Shown here: in pieces, positions 1 to 10,865 of the stretch
Layout of the letters: each line of letters begins with the position of its first letter
Numbering within the stretch: the first letter of the stretch is position 1
From: Posidonia oceanica
Lineage: Eukaryota > Streptophyta > Magnoliopsida > Alismatales > Posidoniaceae
Direction of reading: 5' to 3'
NCBI GenBank assembly: GCA_037176725.1
Contig: JAZBRS010000054.1
Coordinates: 15,580,001-15,644,000 of the forward strand
Length of the DNA: 64,000 nucleotides
The notes under the pieces: generated by a model
What the model was told of the DNA's origin: nothing
What the model saw: only the letters and a program-made list of their open reading frames with translations
Database searches by the model: none
Position numbers and translations under genes: made by a program

Positions 1-535
1 AGATAGTAGCCACCTGGGGAGGCGACTCATATAGTTGCCGCCTAAAGCGGCGACTATAACCGTCGCCCATTTCCCTACCGACTATTCCAGAAGCCATCCG
101 AGGAGGCGGCTTAGTCAGAAGCCATCTCAGGAGGCGACCCATACGGACGTCAACTGGAAAGGCGACTGGACGATCAAGGGCAGCGGTTGCTCCCCACTAT
201 CCCCTCAACCCTCAGGCGCCAGCTCATCAGGCGGCTGAGCGGTTGTGGAACAGCCTCGGTCTTCCCACGATCCTTGACCATCAGGTGTCATTCAATGCAG
301 CGACTAGCAATCATGGCTCCTTTCGAACCACTTTTCCACAGTTATTTCCCACTCCCCCCTCGACTGTTAGGCGCCATCTCACGCGGCGACTAACTGTCGT
401 GGCCTCGTTCCCGGTCGTCCCACACTTTGACTGAGTGATTGCTAGGTTTAAGCGCCACCCCAACTGACGACTCACCCTAAACTGCCATTTTTCTAAAATT
501 TTCTGAACTCCAACCGTCCCCACACCCCTAGAGTC

Positions 536-543
536 TATAAATA
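536..543 (+). promoter_or_regulatory. TATA box of element 0 LTR
   Basis: TATAAATA sits in a GC-poorer stretch and is followed 20-40 bp downstream by ggtcagaatttttgagagag, a plausible start of the R region. A TATA box at this position, with GA/CT-rich sequence after the start, is the usual plant LTR promoter layout. The transcription start (about 565-575) is inferred from spacing only. Confidence 0.65.
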
Positions 544-1190
544 AACCCCCTAGGTTGGTGGTTTGAGGGTCAGAATTTTTGAGAGAGAAATCCCCCCAGA
601 GAGGATTTTCCAAAAGAGACAGAGCCCTCTCAATTGTGAGCCACCTTCAGAGAGCTAGATTTCCAATCCAGAAACTCTATCTCCTCTCCCCAATAGGCTA
701 CCAACCGGAGCTTCTACCTCCGATCCAGGAATCCTCAGCTATGTTGAGCTCCGACCGTGCTTCCTTCTAACCTCATTGTACACAGTATAAGGGTGAAAGG
801 GAGTATCTTCCTCCAATCTAATTTCTTATTGCATCTCTTTACATTCCTTAGCATAGGACCATAGCATATGCATACAGCGAACAACCCCTGGTCAGTATTT
901 GCTTTCTTTCAGTTATGTCGCTTTATTCATTTATGTTACTGACTACTACACTTAAGCTAATTTAAATCTATGTTGTTTTGTTTTGAAGGAAAGGAAGGAA
1001 TTCACGTAGCACGAGGAAGCCGCTAGACGACATCCTGCCGTCAATCTAGTGGTCCGAGGACCCGCATCATCATAATCTCCCCCCAGGTGTCTTGTCTACC
1101 CAAAGGCGAGTGGCGATCACAACAAAAGCTGTCGACGTCGTGGAAGCGCTAACATCTTCTCAAACACCCCCCCCAAATTCCACACTACAG

Positions 1191-1208
1191 TGGTGACTCT
1201 GATTTGTC
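1191..1208 (+). other. Upstream PBS-like sequence of element 0
   Basis: TGGTGACTCTGATTTGTC follows ...actaca and G, the same arrangement as a true LTR/PBS junction. It lies 166 bp before the second PBS-like site at 1357. The same motif (TGGCGACTCTGATTTGTC) occurs inside the U5 ends of LTRs A-D. Its first 11 bases match the PBS core apart from C to T. It may be a former or alternative primer site. Confidence 0.5.
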
Positions 1209-1356
1209 TTATTATTTCTTTTTCCTCTTTTTGCCAGCGTTTCCGAGTCAAGTTTCCTTCCTCGGATTCCACCGCATATAGTGAACCTAATGTCGATCAG
1301 TGCACGCGAGCTTTGGCATCGTGCATGAACGATTCGATGTTTCAGGATTACTACAG

Positions 1357-1374
1357 TGGCAACTCCACTGGGGA
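1357..1374 (+). other. Primer binding site of element 0 (decayed)
   Basis: TGGCAACTCCACTGGGGA differs at three positions from TGGCGACTCTGCTGGGGA, the PBS next to LTRs B and D; two of the changes are G to A. This PBS type is, from memory, the tRNA-Arg type reported for Ogre-like elements. The flanking leader also aligns with those elements, which supports this site rather than 1191 as the positional PBS. Confidence 0.6.
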
Positions 1375-2598
1375 GCTTGCATTCCGACTTTCGCTTCTGG
1401 CTTTCTCGCCGCTTGCATTTTGCATCCTCTCTTGCCTTCTGCTTTTGCATGCTTTGTATGTTTGCTTGCTTGCGTCTTTGCTTGCCTTGCGCTTTCGCCT
1501 ACCGCACTTGTTTGATCGCCTTGCTTGTTTACATGCTTTATTACTTGCTTTGCTTTTACATGCTCTACTACTTGCTTGTCTTTACTTATTTTATTTGCTT
1601 GCTCAGTCTTGCTTTATTTCCTGCATTATGCATGTCTAAATATCTATTTGACGCACCATGCATGCCTTTTGAGTGGTGAATACTTTCTTTTACACCAATA
1701 CTATGCCACTGCACATGCACATGCCATGTATTCCTGCTTTTTGATATGATAAGTGCTTTCCCTTCACTATCATGTCCACAGCATTAGCACATACCATGCG
1801 CATGCCTTTTACAATGATTTGTGTTGCTTGCTTGCCATGTTTAGGTGATTTTCTTCCCCTTTTGCACTTAGCCTAAGGACAATTAGAGCCTGATTGCCCC
1901 CACAGCTAACTAAAAATGGCAAGTAAAAAATAAACTCTAGGAGCAACTAGAGACTGCAACACACTTGCACCCCCCTTGAGTTAATAAAATGAGCAAGATA
2001 AAACTCGAAGCATTTGCATAAAGCATCATATAGGGCATGCATTCTTCTCATCTGAGTCCACCTACAGTCTGAGAAGGACAGTCCCGGTCTCTTGCTCCAA
2101 TGCTTTGGCATGACGCAAGTCAGTCGGTCTGTCTCCCCTTATCAGGGGTCGCATCGATGCTAGTGGAGGGTACCACCCATGCTTCTAGCAGGGTTGAGGC
2201 CACCAACGCACCACCCCGTCACCACCTGAGCTCTAGGCCAGGATTTAGACGTGGGACCTACTGTTTCTAGCCTGAGTCGGCAACCCGTACACCCGTGAGT
2301 GTCCGAAGTAGACTGCCTACTAGGACACACTAGATTGGTGAGGGAGAGAATGCTAGAAAGCATACATCTACATGCATGAGTTCTAACCCTTGCTTTTGTT
2401 TGCCTTGCCGTCACAGAGAGGTCAGTGAGCGAGTTCCTTAGCTGGAGCTCGAGTTCTTTCTCTTACTGACGCCCCTGTCGCGACACTTGTTCCCGACCAT
2501 CCTCTTCCGAGCTATTCGCCTTCGTGATAATAGCTCCTCGTAGGATTCGCCCTCTTGCTTCCTGCTGCAGCCTTGTTCTTACCCACTCATGGTCAACC
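1375..2598 (+). other. Element 0 untranslated leader
   Basis: Region between PBS and gag. The first part is pyrimidine-rich with repeated cttgctt/gcatgc words. Its apparent Leu/Cys-rich ORFs (around 1190-1680) are low complexity and not protein-like. A donor-like GAG|GTCAGT at 2421 aligns with CG|GTAAGT and CG|GTAAGC at the same place in elements 1 and 2. Nothing else is recognised. Confidence 0.6.
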
Positions 2599-5500
2599 AT
2601 GGCCCAGTGCACCCTTAAGCCCCTGCTTACTCCTGTTGTTCCGGAGGGGATTTCTGCTTCGGCCCCTCTGACTCTCGTTTCCACACCCCCTGTGTCCCCT
2701 GTGACACCAAGGTTTCCCCATTTGTCGCCCAGGGCACCCTAGCATCCTGCGGGGCATTGGCAGACTCACGCCACTCCGGACCCAGTCATCGATCCCATCT
2801 TGGTGACCCCTACTCGCGCTCCGGAGGTGCCTCTGACCCCTCCTTCCTTGAACTATGTCACTTCTGACACCCACCCTACTGCGGCGACTTTCGCCTTAGT
2901 ACCTCTGCCTCCTAGATAGCCTGTGTCCCGGCCGCTTGACTCTGGTCGCCCGCCGGCCCTGCAACTCAGCATACCCACTGACAGGTCTCCAGAGACACAG
3001 TATCGGCAGCTGATGGAGACTGCCCAGAGACTGCAGGGCATGGCTCTATCTCTTCGCCCTTCCTTCACTCCTGCTACTCCCGAGGCTCTGCTACGGCCTG
3101 CACTTGCGTCGCAGTCATTCCCTTCTGCACTCCCGCCCAGACCATCGCCCTAGCTACTCACTGCTCCGGCGATGGGGGCTCAGCTTCCACCTCCTGCATA
3201 TGCACAACACATCGCACAGCATCCTCCTCCGCCACCTGGTGGCCAGTCCTTTGGGCTAGTTGGAGCGCAACACCCCGCAGGCCCGCCGCCCGGTGCCATG
3301 CCGGTGTAGCAACTGACGCTCCAGCACTCTGCATCACCTTCCGTTCAGCATGCTAGTTACTCCTACCCCCTGCATCAGTAATCCCCTACCCCAGCATATT
3401 TTCCTGCATACATAGCACATCTACACGGATACGCCACTCATCCCATCGCTCCACCAGGCGACGCAATGGTGGATTTGGAGGAGCACCTCGGTGCATCCCT
3501 TTCGGCGTATGTAGCCCCTGCCCCTGCTGCTCCACCACCTTTGGTAGCAACTCTAGAATCCAACGACGACAGGTTCGCCATTCTGGAGAAAGCACTTCGA
3601 CAAGTGCAGGGTACAGACCTCCAGTCCTACCAGTTCCGGGACCTCTACTACTTCCCAGAGGCGATGCTCCCACCGAAGTTTCGCATCCTGGTCTTTGAAA
3701 AATACAATGGTAGAGGCTGTCCAATCGCACACTCTGAAGGCATACTGCGGAGATCTCGCTCAACTCCAGGCTGACGAGAGGTTGCTTATCTGCTTGTTCC
3801 AAAAAAGTCTAACTGGCCCTGCACTCAAGTGGTTCACCTCACTTGATATGGCCACCATCAAGATGTGGAACGACCTCAACCAAGTGTTCCTAGGATAATA
3901 TTCCTTCAACCTGGACCTGGTCCCCAAGCGCGTGGACCTAGTCGCAACAAAGCAGAACCCCGGCGAGCCGTTTGGGGAGTATGTCGGCCGCTGGCGCGTC
4001 CTTGTTTCACAAGTTTGAGATGGACCCTCTAACGAGGAGTCCCTCGAGATTGTGATCGGAGGTGCACAGCCCACTACTGGGGCTCTGCTCAGCTTTCAAC
4101 CCGTCACGACCTTCACAGCACTGATTCGGGCTGGCACCCGCGTGGAGAGTTCGCTACGGAGTGGCAACTTCCCAGCGCTCTCTACGTTTGCCAAGCAGGC
4201 AGCCATCAGCAGCAACACCAGCAGCACCAGTAGCAACACCAGCAACAACAGCAGCGGTAGCACCAGCAGCCATCCTAAGAAGAAGGACTCACCGAAAACC
4301 GCTGTCGCCTACGTCAACCCCGCACCCGTACCCGCACCCGCGCCTATTCTGCTGGCGGTTCGGCCTCCCCCGAATCAGATAGTGTACGCACCAGCACCTA
4401 GGGCACCTCCCACACCACAAATCACTACCACCGCCCAACCAGTGTATCCTGCTGCACCGGTCCGGCAAGCGCAACCCTAGGAGCAAAGGCAACAATTCAG
4501 AGAGCGGTGTCAATTCACCCCACTGGTGGAACTGTTGAATGTCGTCCTCCCCAAGGCCACGCCATATCTGAGGTTTCCCAAAGTTCGCCCGCCGCCAAAT
4601 ACACTTCTGCATTGGCATAAGGTGAATCTTTTTTGCGACTTTCATCAAGCCGTAGGGCACTTGACGAATAGTTGCCTCACTTGACGCCATTCAGAATCTA
4701 ATCGAATCGGGAACAATTACGATCCACACGCACGAGGCATCCTCTTCAGCTCCTCCATCAGCATCAACCCCTGCACTAGCATTAGCATCCCCTCATGCCA
4801 GCATCGTCCACCAACCCCTTCTGGAGCATTCTAATCCAAAAGGCGCGGGGACCTCGAGAATCTATTCTCTCTCCCCTTCTGGGCCTATTACGTCTGTGGT
4901 AGACCCCTCCGAGCTCATTCATGATGTCTCGGAGCCCTTCCCTCTCTCTCTCTATCGTGCGGCCATTGCCAGCTCCGAGTCGGGGATTCTTATGATCCGA
5001 CCGCATGCTAGGCCGGGGTGCTCTATCGCATGCCCTACCATGCATTCTCAGGCCCCTGCCCTTGTATACCTCCAGGCAAAACCGCAAGCCCAAACCCCTG
5101 CCTCCCTTTTAGGTAGACCCCTAGTCAACCTACTAGCTAGGTCTCAGCTAGGGCCTCCAGCAACCTACCAGCAGCATCACCCATCTCCCCATCGCCCAGC
5201 ATATGCCCCCGTAGCCCCACTTGTGCTCGCAGCACAGGCTCCCACGGTTATTGACTTAACCTAGGACCCCCATCGCGTGTCCTACAACCACGCCACGGAA
5301 ACGTGTGCGGAAGTCACGCGATCGGGGAGGGTCTACAAGCCCCCAGCACCAGTGGTAAGGCCCAGCCGTCCAGCACCCGCTGTACCCCCACCAGCAAGCC
5401 AACCCACAGCACCTCCAGCATCAGGCCAAACCCCTGTGCCTAGCCCAACAGAGCCTACCCCCAAAGCACCTCCTTCTACCACCAAAAATCCGCACCACAA

Positions 5501-5636
5501 GGCCGACATCACCTCCCATCTTAGGAGGGTTAAAGCAGACATTTCAATTTGGGACCTTATAAACTCCTCTTCTGAACACCGCGAGGTTTTCCTCCAAGTG
5601 TTCCAAGCAGCCCATGTGTCCTAAGCTATAGAACCC
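2599..5636 (+). pseudogene. gag: Element 0 gag (broken)
   Basis: Capsid-type Gag remnant. The start is set at ATG 2599 (accATGG, protein MAQ...) because the same MAQ start is conserved in elements 1 and 2. Recognisable blocks are the proline-rich N-terminus, a Retrotrans_gag-like core around 3460-4200 (FRDLYYFPEA, ADERLL, LTGPALKWFTSLDM, VESSLRSGNFPALS), a Ser/Asn-rich stretch near 4200, and the TRSGRVYKPP and KADISIWDLI motifs at 5310-5560. A +1 shift near 3735, a TAA near 3895, a TGA near 4017 and stops near 4480, 4684, 5262 and 5623 break the frame. The zinc-knuckle region near 4630-4680 is itself interrupted. It cannot make a full Gag. Confidence 0.85.
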
Positions 5637-5651
5637 GCAACCCCAGAAAGC

Positions 5652-6152
5652 ATGGTTAGCGTCATCGTGGAGCCCCAGATCATCTCTTTCACGAGCGATG
5701 AGCTGCCTCCGGCGGGGATTAATCACAACCAGCCCCTTTTAGTCACGGTGCAATACAAAAACTTCCGCATTCCCCTGTCGCTGGTTGATAATGGATCAGA
5801 CCTTAATGTCTGTCCCTTGGGCACTGCAACCAGGCTCGGATTCAAAGCCGAGGATATCACCCCAGCGATAAAGGGAATGATAGCTTTTAATAACACCCAC
5901 CAAGACACTCTAGGGATTTTGATTATTCCTCTCATCATTGGCCCAGTCACATTCGATGTGGAATTCTACATTGTCGACTTGGAGCCTAACTTCAATTTTC
6001 TGCTTGGGCGCCCTTGGCTGCATAAGCATCAGGTCATCCCCTCGACCCTCCACCGCATGATCAAGTTTCGCTGTGGCGACGATGTTATCATTGTCATGGC
6101 AAAAAACTTCGAGAAGGAGTGGATCGAGGTGGCTGCACCCATCTCTTCGTAG
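5652..6152 (+). pseudogene. Element 0 retroviral-type aspartic protease (fragment)
   Basis: Open for 166 codons. Active-site motif VDNGSDLN (about 5784-5807), the Tat-type DNGS form, is followed by LLGRPWLH (about 6001-6024), the usual flap-distal block of plant Ty3/gypsy proteases. It would have cut the Gag-Pol polyprotein. The frame ends at a TAG (6150-6152) where elements 1 and 2 have a glutamine codon, so this is a fragment of a longer frame. Confidence 0.85.
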
Positions 6153-8222
6153 ACTGTCCCTTTTGACCCTGAGCTTTCAGATGCTTTGTAACGAGTTAAT
6201 CGGTGTGAGTCGGTTAACTTTATACCCGATCTTGAACGCGTCAACTCCTTGGCCGTTCACAGCAACCCCATCCTGATGGTCGAAAACGTCTGTCACAGGT
6301 GGGGCTATGTCAAGGGAACGCCGCTCGGGCGATACGGCCAGGGAATCGCTGAGCCGATCAAAGCAGCAAAGCGAAGAGATTCCGAAGGACTCGGATATGG
6401 CCTGCAGTCCAGCAAAGATAGATGCATGTAGCCCAAGGATCAAAGCATCGCCATCCCGCGGGACCTCACTAACTTTACCAGTGCAGGTACCCTTGATTCA
6501 AGTAGCAGTGAAGTCACAGCATAGCAAGTGTCATGCCTGAGCTCTCCGCTGCCGACGGAAGAATGGGTCTACATTAAGGACTACTACTCAGATGAGAAGC
6601 AGTCTGGCATAGTTGAGGCAGCCCCAACCAGCAGTAAAGATCAACTCAGCGTGACAGCATGTCGGTCAGTTTGCTTGGCATTCACTGACGTAGCAGTAGA
6701 TTTAGTAGGCCCTGTGGCGAGATTGACAGTTTCTCCTCTTTCTGCAGTTTCACCAATGTCACAGACAGCCACAACAGCACCTCCGAGGTCAGGAGCATGC
6801 CCTCTGACACTGTCCAGCAATCCGCTTGTGGCCACAGCCGCACCAGCATGGAAATCACCTTCTCCGACGGTGCAGTCAGTCGGATCAGACAGCAGCGTGA
6901 CTCGGCCCGCATCATTGACAGTGCCACAAGCAAGCCAGGTGACTCTATCAAGCACACCGCTGTCAGCTTCAGTAGATCCCGCTTTGTGGAGGATTCTCAC
7001 CACCACTACTAGGAGACAACCACTGTCACCCATGGGCACCGGCGTTTTGTCCCCAAGCATAGCAGCCCAGCCATCGGTCTTCTGGAGGAGCACTTGTGCC
7101 TCCCCTCCAGCAGCAGCAGTGACCTTGGCAGCCTACCCAACAGCAGTAAAGCAGGTGCCCCAAGCAGCAGCAGGCCTAGCGGTCGCCCAAGAGCCAGAGG
7201 TCACCGTCACCTACTACATTGACTCTCCCTCAGATGAGGAGGAAGTAGCGGCTACAGAGGCTGAGGTTGACTTTGCGATGGGGGACTTGGAGCAGCTGTT
7301 CCAAGAGCAACTTCTGTCCCTGGCAGAGGACATTGTAGAATATCAGACAGCGAGGAAAGGAAAAGTCATGGTCACGGATCCCTCCCCGCAAAAGGACCAT
7401 GCCTCTATCATGGTCCTACAAGAGGATCTTGCAACAGCGACAACCACTAGACCGGATGAGCTGATCACCCTGCAGCCGGGGGGTGGGTCTAGATGGTTTG
7501 TGCAACGCATGCCCCACTCAGGCAGTGCAGCAAGCGGCAGTACACAGATCAGCCGCCTGCCTGACATATTCCCTGCAAGCACATCAGAAGCACCGCAAGC
7601 ATCAGCATGAAAAGCACCGCAAGCATCAGCATTAGAAGCACCGCAAGCATCAGCATCAGCAGCACAGCAAGCATTAGCACCCGCAGCATCAGCATCCGTA
7701 GCACAGCAAGCACAAGCAGTAGCACCGCAAGCAACCGCATGGCAAGCAACCGCACAACAAGCAACCGCACAAGCAACAACCATGTAGGCAGCAACAGCAC
7801 AGTCAGCAGTAGCACAAGCAGCAGTACAGATAACAGTGGCAGAGTCAGCAAAGTCAACAGCAGCAGAGCAAGCAGAGTAGGCAAAGCTGGCAGAGGAGAT
7901 TGCCAAGACAGAGGTCGCGCACCGAGGATACAGAAACACTCGGGTAAGCGTGACCATCCTGAAGCGTCACCAGGGCCAAGCAGCGGAACATTTGCACTCC
8001 TTCGATATCTCAGATCCCACTTTTGAGAAGGAGATCCTCTCAAAACTCATTGCATACGGAGAGGAAGATGATGCAGGCGAGGATGAGAATGATGAACCAT
8101 CACCTGAGTTCTAGCCCCACGACAACGATCTAGAAGGCCCCAACCTCCATGACGAAGAGCAGACAAAGGTTGTTAGTATCGGCACAGCAAAAAAAGCCAG
8201 AGAGGTCCGCATTAGCGCCCAT
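6153..8222 (+). pseudogene. Element 0 protease-RT linker region
   Basis: Homologous to the long linker between protease and RT in elements 1 and 2: WGYVKGTPLGR near 6302, the acidic DYYSDE motif near 6578, YIDSPSDEEE near 7216, DHASIMVL near 7400, and SVTILKRHQGQAAEHLHSFD near 7950. A 360-codon stretch (6528-7610) is open. The rest has stops near 7608, 7783, 7878 and 8112. Composition is Ser/Ala/Gln/Pro-rich, so it is probably a flexible spacer. I recognise no enzyme domain. Confidence 0.75.
7560..7880 (+). repeat. GCACCGCAAGCATCAGCA-type coding repeat
   Basis: Imperfect tandem repeats of gcaccgcaagcatcagca and shorter gcaagca/gcagca derivatives, encoding APQASA-like runs in the linker frame. 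The equivalent Ala/Ser/Glu/Gln-rich tract in elements 1 and 2 is also repetitive but made of different words, so this is a fast-evolving part of the linker. Confidence 0.7.
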
Positions 8223-8462
8223 TTGTCACCCCAGGCTAGAGCATACCTGAAGAAAGTGCGGCCTAGAAGCTTCCAGGCAGGGAATCTCATTCTCCGAGCC
8301 ATCCACCTGCCAAACGGTCGAGGCAAATTCCGACCCAACTGGCGCAGCCCCTTTGTGGTCAAGCAGGCATTCTCAGGCGGCGCAACAATTCTTGAGGACA
8401 TGGACCAGGTTGGGCAGTCAAAGCCGGTCAACGCATGCTACCTCAAGAAGTACTATCAGTAG
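8223..8462 (+). pseudogene. Element 0 integrase C-terminus fused to pre-RT linker
   Basis: Encodes SPQARA joined to YLKKVRPRSF, then GNLILRAIHLP, WRSPFVVKQ, LEDMDQV and LKKYYQ-stop: the SH3-like/GPF C-terminal domain of a Ty3/gypsy integrase. Compared with element 2, everything from just before RT to the end of the integrase core (about 3.0 kb equivalent) is missing. Both parents share GAGCA at the breakpoint, and the fusion stays in frame. DNA-binding C-terminus only; no catalytic residues. Confidence 0.85.
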
Positions 8463-9778
8463 TTCGGCCCTCGTCTTGCAGATCTCTTGATCCCTATCCT
8501 GTCCCTTAGCATTTCCACTCTCTGCACATCCTCATGCATCCCTTCTTGTTCTACTTCTTGCATTCATACCCCCGCATTTGTACATCTCCATGCATTTCTT
8601 TCTTTTCAAGCATATCCCATTCAAAAAAAAAAAGAAGCAAAAAGCAAAGCAAAAAAGCAAAAAAATCATCTTGCATTGCATTCGACCCGATGATGAAATC
8701 GGACGTGCTTGCCTGCTCTGGAAGGAGTTTACCCTGCCTCACCTGACACTACTTAGATGTCTTAGCTAGTGAGGGAGCCACCACTCAGTGAGAACAGGCA
8801 AAATATCCAAACCTCTTAGGACTTGCACCTCCCAAGGGAGATAAAATGCTAGGGTGTGAGCAAGAGCGTGAGCTATAAAAGAATATATGTCTGAGCATGG
8901 GCATAAAAGAAAAGAGCAAATAGAAGGCGAAGGCAGAAGTAGGCCCTAGAGATAGAGGCGTGCAGCGTAACCTCATCCCTCCAGTTTACCTTGGAGAGGA
9001 GTCGAAGTTCACACCTGGCAAACCTACAAATCCCGCAAGGTCTAGCCACCCCTGTCTAGCAAGCAGCTCCCCAACTTCAAACCAGGTGCCCATTACCTCC
9101 AAGTTAGGGATAGGGGAAACCTGCATGCCTATGAGGGAGCAAAAGAAGCAAAAAATGAAAAGAGTAGGTGTAGGTCCTTGAGAGTTTGGTATGGAGCCTG
9201 TCCTCACCACACCACAACCCAAGCACTGCAATAACTCTTCCTAGAGCGCCACCAGCAAGTTAGGAGTTTGAGTAGAGTTCAGTGAGTCAAGGACCCCTCT
9301 CTTCCCCTACAGCAAGCGCTAAGCACTCCATATGCTGAGGGCTACAGCATATCAAAATCATACATATACCTACTGCACAGCATGTCAAAAATCATGCATA
9401 TATCCACGCATATCAATCATAAATCATGCATGCATGCACAGCAGCAATCATTCCCCTTCTTCTATCATCCCGCCCTGCAAGGCTAAGCTCGGCACTGAGA
9501 CAGTACTTCTATCAACCACGCATCGACCTCCTTCAAGCTACGCTGGTCCAGAGCTCCGACCGGCCTTATCCTGCAGACAGAATTGCCTTGTTTGAATATG
9601 CTTAGTCCCTGCACTCTGAATGCTAACTGTTGAGCATGCTAAACTGCTTTGCTAGTCTCGAAATCTGCTTCTTTGTTAGCCAATGGTTACATGCTTGTAT
9701 CTGATCTGATAAATTGCAACCTTGGCTATAGGTACCTGAGGTTTCTGCACCAGCGGCCTGCATTCTCCCTCCCGCACA
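8463..9778 (+). other. Element 0 spacer between integrase and DUF7745-like ORF
   Basis: No protein-like frame. Holds an A-rich tract at 8625-8670 that matches, in orientation-corrected position, the T-rich tracts at 21580-21705 and 47340-47490 of the other elements. The last 50 bp contain the acceptor-like ctatag|GTACCT at 9730-9731, 47 nt before the next ATG. Confidence 0.6.
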
Positions 9779-9952
9779 ATGGGTTATCCTACTCTGGTCA
9801 CCCCGATGCACTGCTCGGATGCCCTGCGAAAGTGGATTGGCAAGCTCACTGAAGCTGACCGCGAGAAGCTGCGCACATGGGGCATTCCATCCAAGCATCT
9901 GAAGGCCACTGATGTTGAAGTAAGCCAGCATCTCCTGTGCGCTGCTGCAAGG
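9779..9952 (+). pseudogene. Element 0 DUF7745-like ORF, interrupted by element 1
   Basis: Starts MGYPTLVTPMHCSDALRKW and runs to ...LLCAAAR, matching residues 1-58 of the 400-aa ORF of element 1 (MGFPTLLTPAHCSEALREW). Homology stops exactly where the TGTAGCG terminus of LTR A begins at 9953; the frame then reads into LTR sequence. The five bases before the LTR (caagg) are the expected target-site duplication. The remaining ~340 codons should lie to the right, outside the window. Confidence 0.85.
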
Positions 9953-10060
9953 TGTAGCGATCCCGATCGGAATCAGGCTCGCTAGATTTAGCGGCGATTG
10001 GATCCGAGAAAGAGGCTCAACTCGAAAACACTTGAAATCGAGGAGAAAAAGGAAAGATAA

Positions 10061-10078
10061 GACAAATCAGAGTCGCCA
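10061..10078 (-). other. PBS-like sequence inside U5 of LTR A
   Basis: Minus strand reads TGGCGACTCTGATTTGTC. Its first 11 bases are identical to the real PBS core. Copies lie at the same LTR position in B (29715-29732), C (36700-36717) and D (58228-58245), and in element 0 at 1191. Confidence 0.7.
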
Positions 10079-10624
10079 CCATGTCTATTAACGGGAGACA
10101 AGGAAAACCGGGGGAAATGCGTGAATTAACGCGCAAAACCAAGCAAGAAATGCAAAGCAAAGCAATGCAAAGGAAAACAAATGCAAACAAATGCAAATGA
10201 GATGACTCTAGCCTAGGATAAGGGCAGTATGGTCATTGCGGGCCAGAAGACAGGGCAAGGACTCCTGTTACGCGCGGGGAAGGTGTTAGGCACCCCCAAC
10301 ACGCCCGAGAATCGGTCTTTCTAGGCTTACGCTCGCATACGCAGGTAAATGCAGGATTGAATGCCTATGTGCCTATAAATGCCTAAATGAATGCTCAAGG
10401 TGTGCTCTAAGTGGGAAGAAACAAAGTAAGGAAGTAAACGTGCTCTCTAAGTGCTCAGCTACGCTGTCCGTATTCCAAACTAGGCGAAACCTAGCTCGTG
10501 AGAACTCCAGACAGTAAGCATCACAGCCCTATATGCACATGCAGGCGAAAAAACGAAACGGCGAGAAAACCATGCAATGCAATCGACATGCAAGGGAAAA
10601 CGGCGTAAAATACGCAAAACGAGG

Positions 10625-10865
10625 CGAGAAACAAGAAAGGCACACGGAACGGAGCAAAAGAACAAAACCGGCACGCAAAACAGGCGGGAAAGCAAGGCAA
10701 CACGTAAAACGAGACAAGGAAGCAAAGAGGCACGCAAAACGGTGCAAAAGCGAGAGCGGGACGCAAAACAAGCGAGAAAGCAAGGCAGCGCGCAAAACAA
10801 GGCAAGAAAACAGAGAGGCACGCAAAACGGTGCAAAAGCGAGAGCGGGCACGCGAAACGGTGCCA
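10625..10865. repeat. 90-bp tandem repeat in LTR A
   Basis: Unit of about 90 bp built from acgcaaaac, gcgagaaagcaaggcag and gaaagcgagagcggg words. Because the length is a multiple of three and stops are rare, several frames on both strands stay open (Cys/Phe-rich on minus, Lys/Arg-rich on plus); these are not convincing genes. LTR B has about one unit fewer, LTRs C and D about two more. Confidence 0.8.

Larger units (their letters stand above)
1..1355 (+). mobile_element. Element 0 5' LTR (3' portion; left end outside window)
   Basis: Placed as an LTR because it lies directly upstream of a PBS-like sequence and contains a TATA box followed by a GA-rich leader. The right end is set at CA 1354-1355, followed by one G and then TGGCAACTCCACTGGGGA, which aligns with the LTR/PBS junction of elements 1 and 2 (ctaca, G, PBS). 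A second junction of the same form (ctaca, g, TGGTGACTCTG) ends at 1189 and is an alternative boundary. The first 535 bases are U3 and contain repeated GGCGACT/CCATC-like words but no coding frame I recognise. Confidence 0.7.
1..9952 (+). mobile_element. Element 0: degraded Tat-type Ty3/gypsy retrotransposon (left part)
   Basis: Seen: in plus-strand order, LTR end with TATA box, PBS, gag, aspartic protease, linker, integrase C-terminus and the start of a DUF7745-like ORF. Each part is recognisably homologous to the minus-strand elements to its right but much more diverged. The frame is broken many times by stops (several look like CAG to TAG, CGA to TGA or CAA to TAA) and by frameshifts. RT, both RNases H and the integrase core are absent. 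The element stops at 9952, where the LTR of element 1 begins inside the last ORF, so its 3' part and 3' LTR should lie right of the window. Inference: this is the oldest layer of the nest and has no intact enzyme-coding frame. Confidence 0.9.

Noticed and set aside
1190..1679. 149-codon Leu/Cys-rich ORF in the element 0 leader, membrane-protein-like
   Set aside because: Produced by cttgctt/gcatgc word repeats; overlapping frames look the same and the other elements do not keep it.
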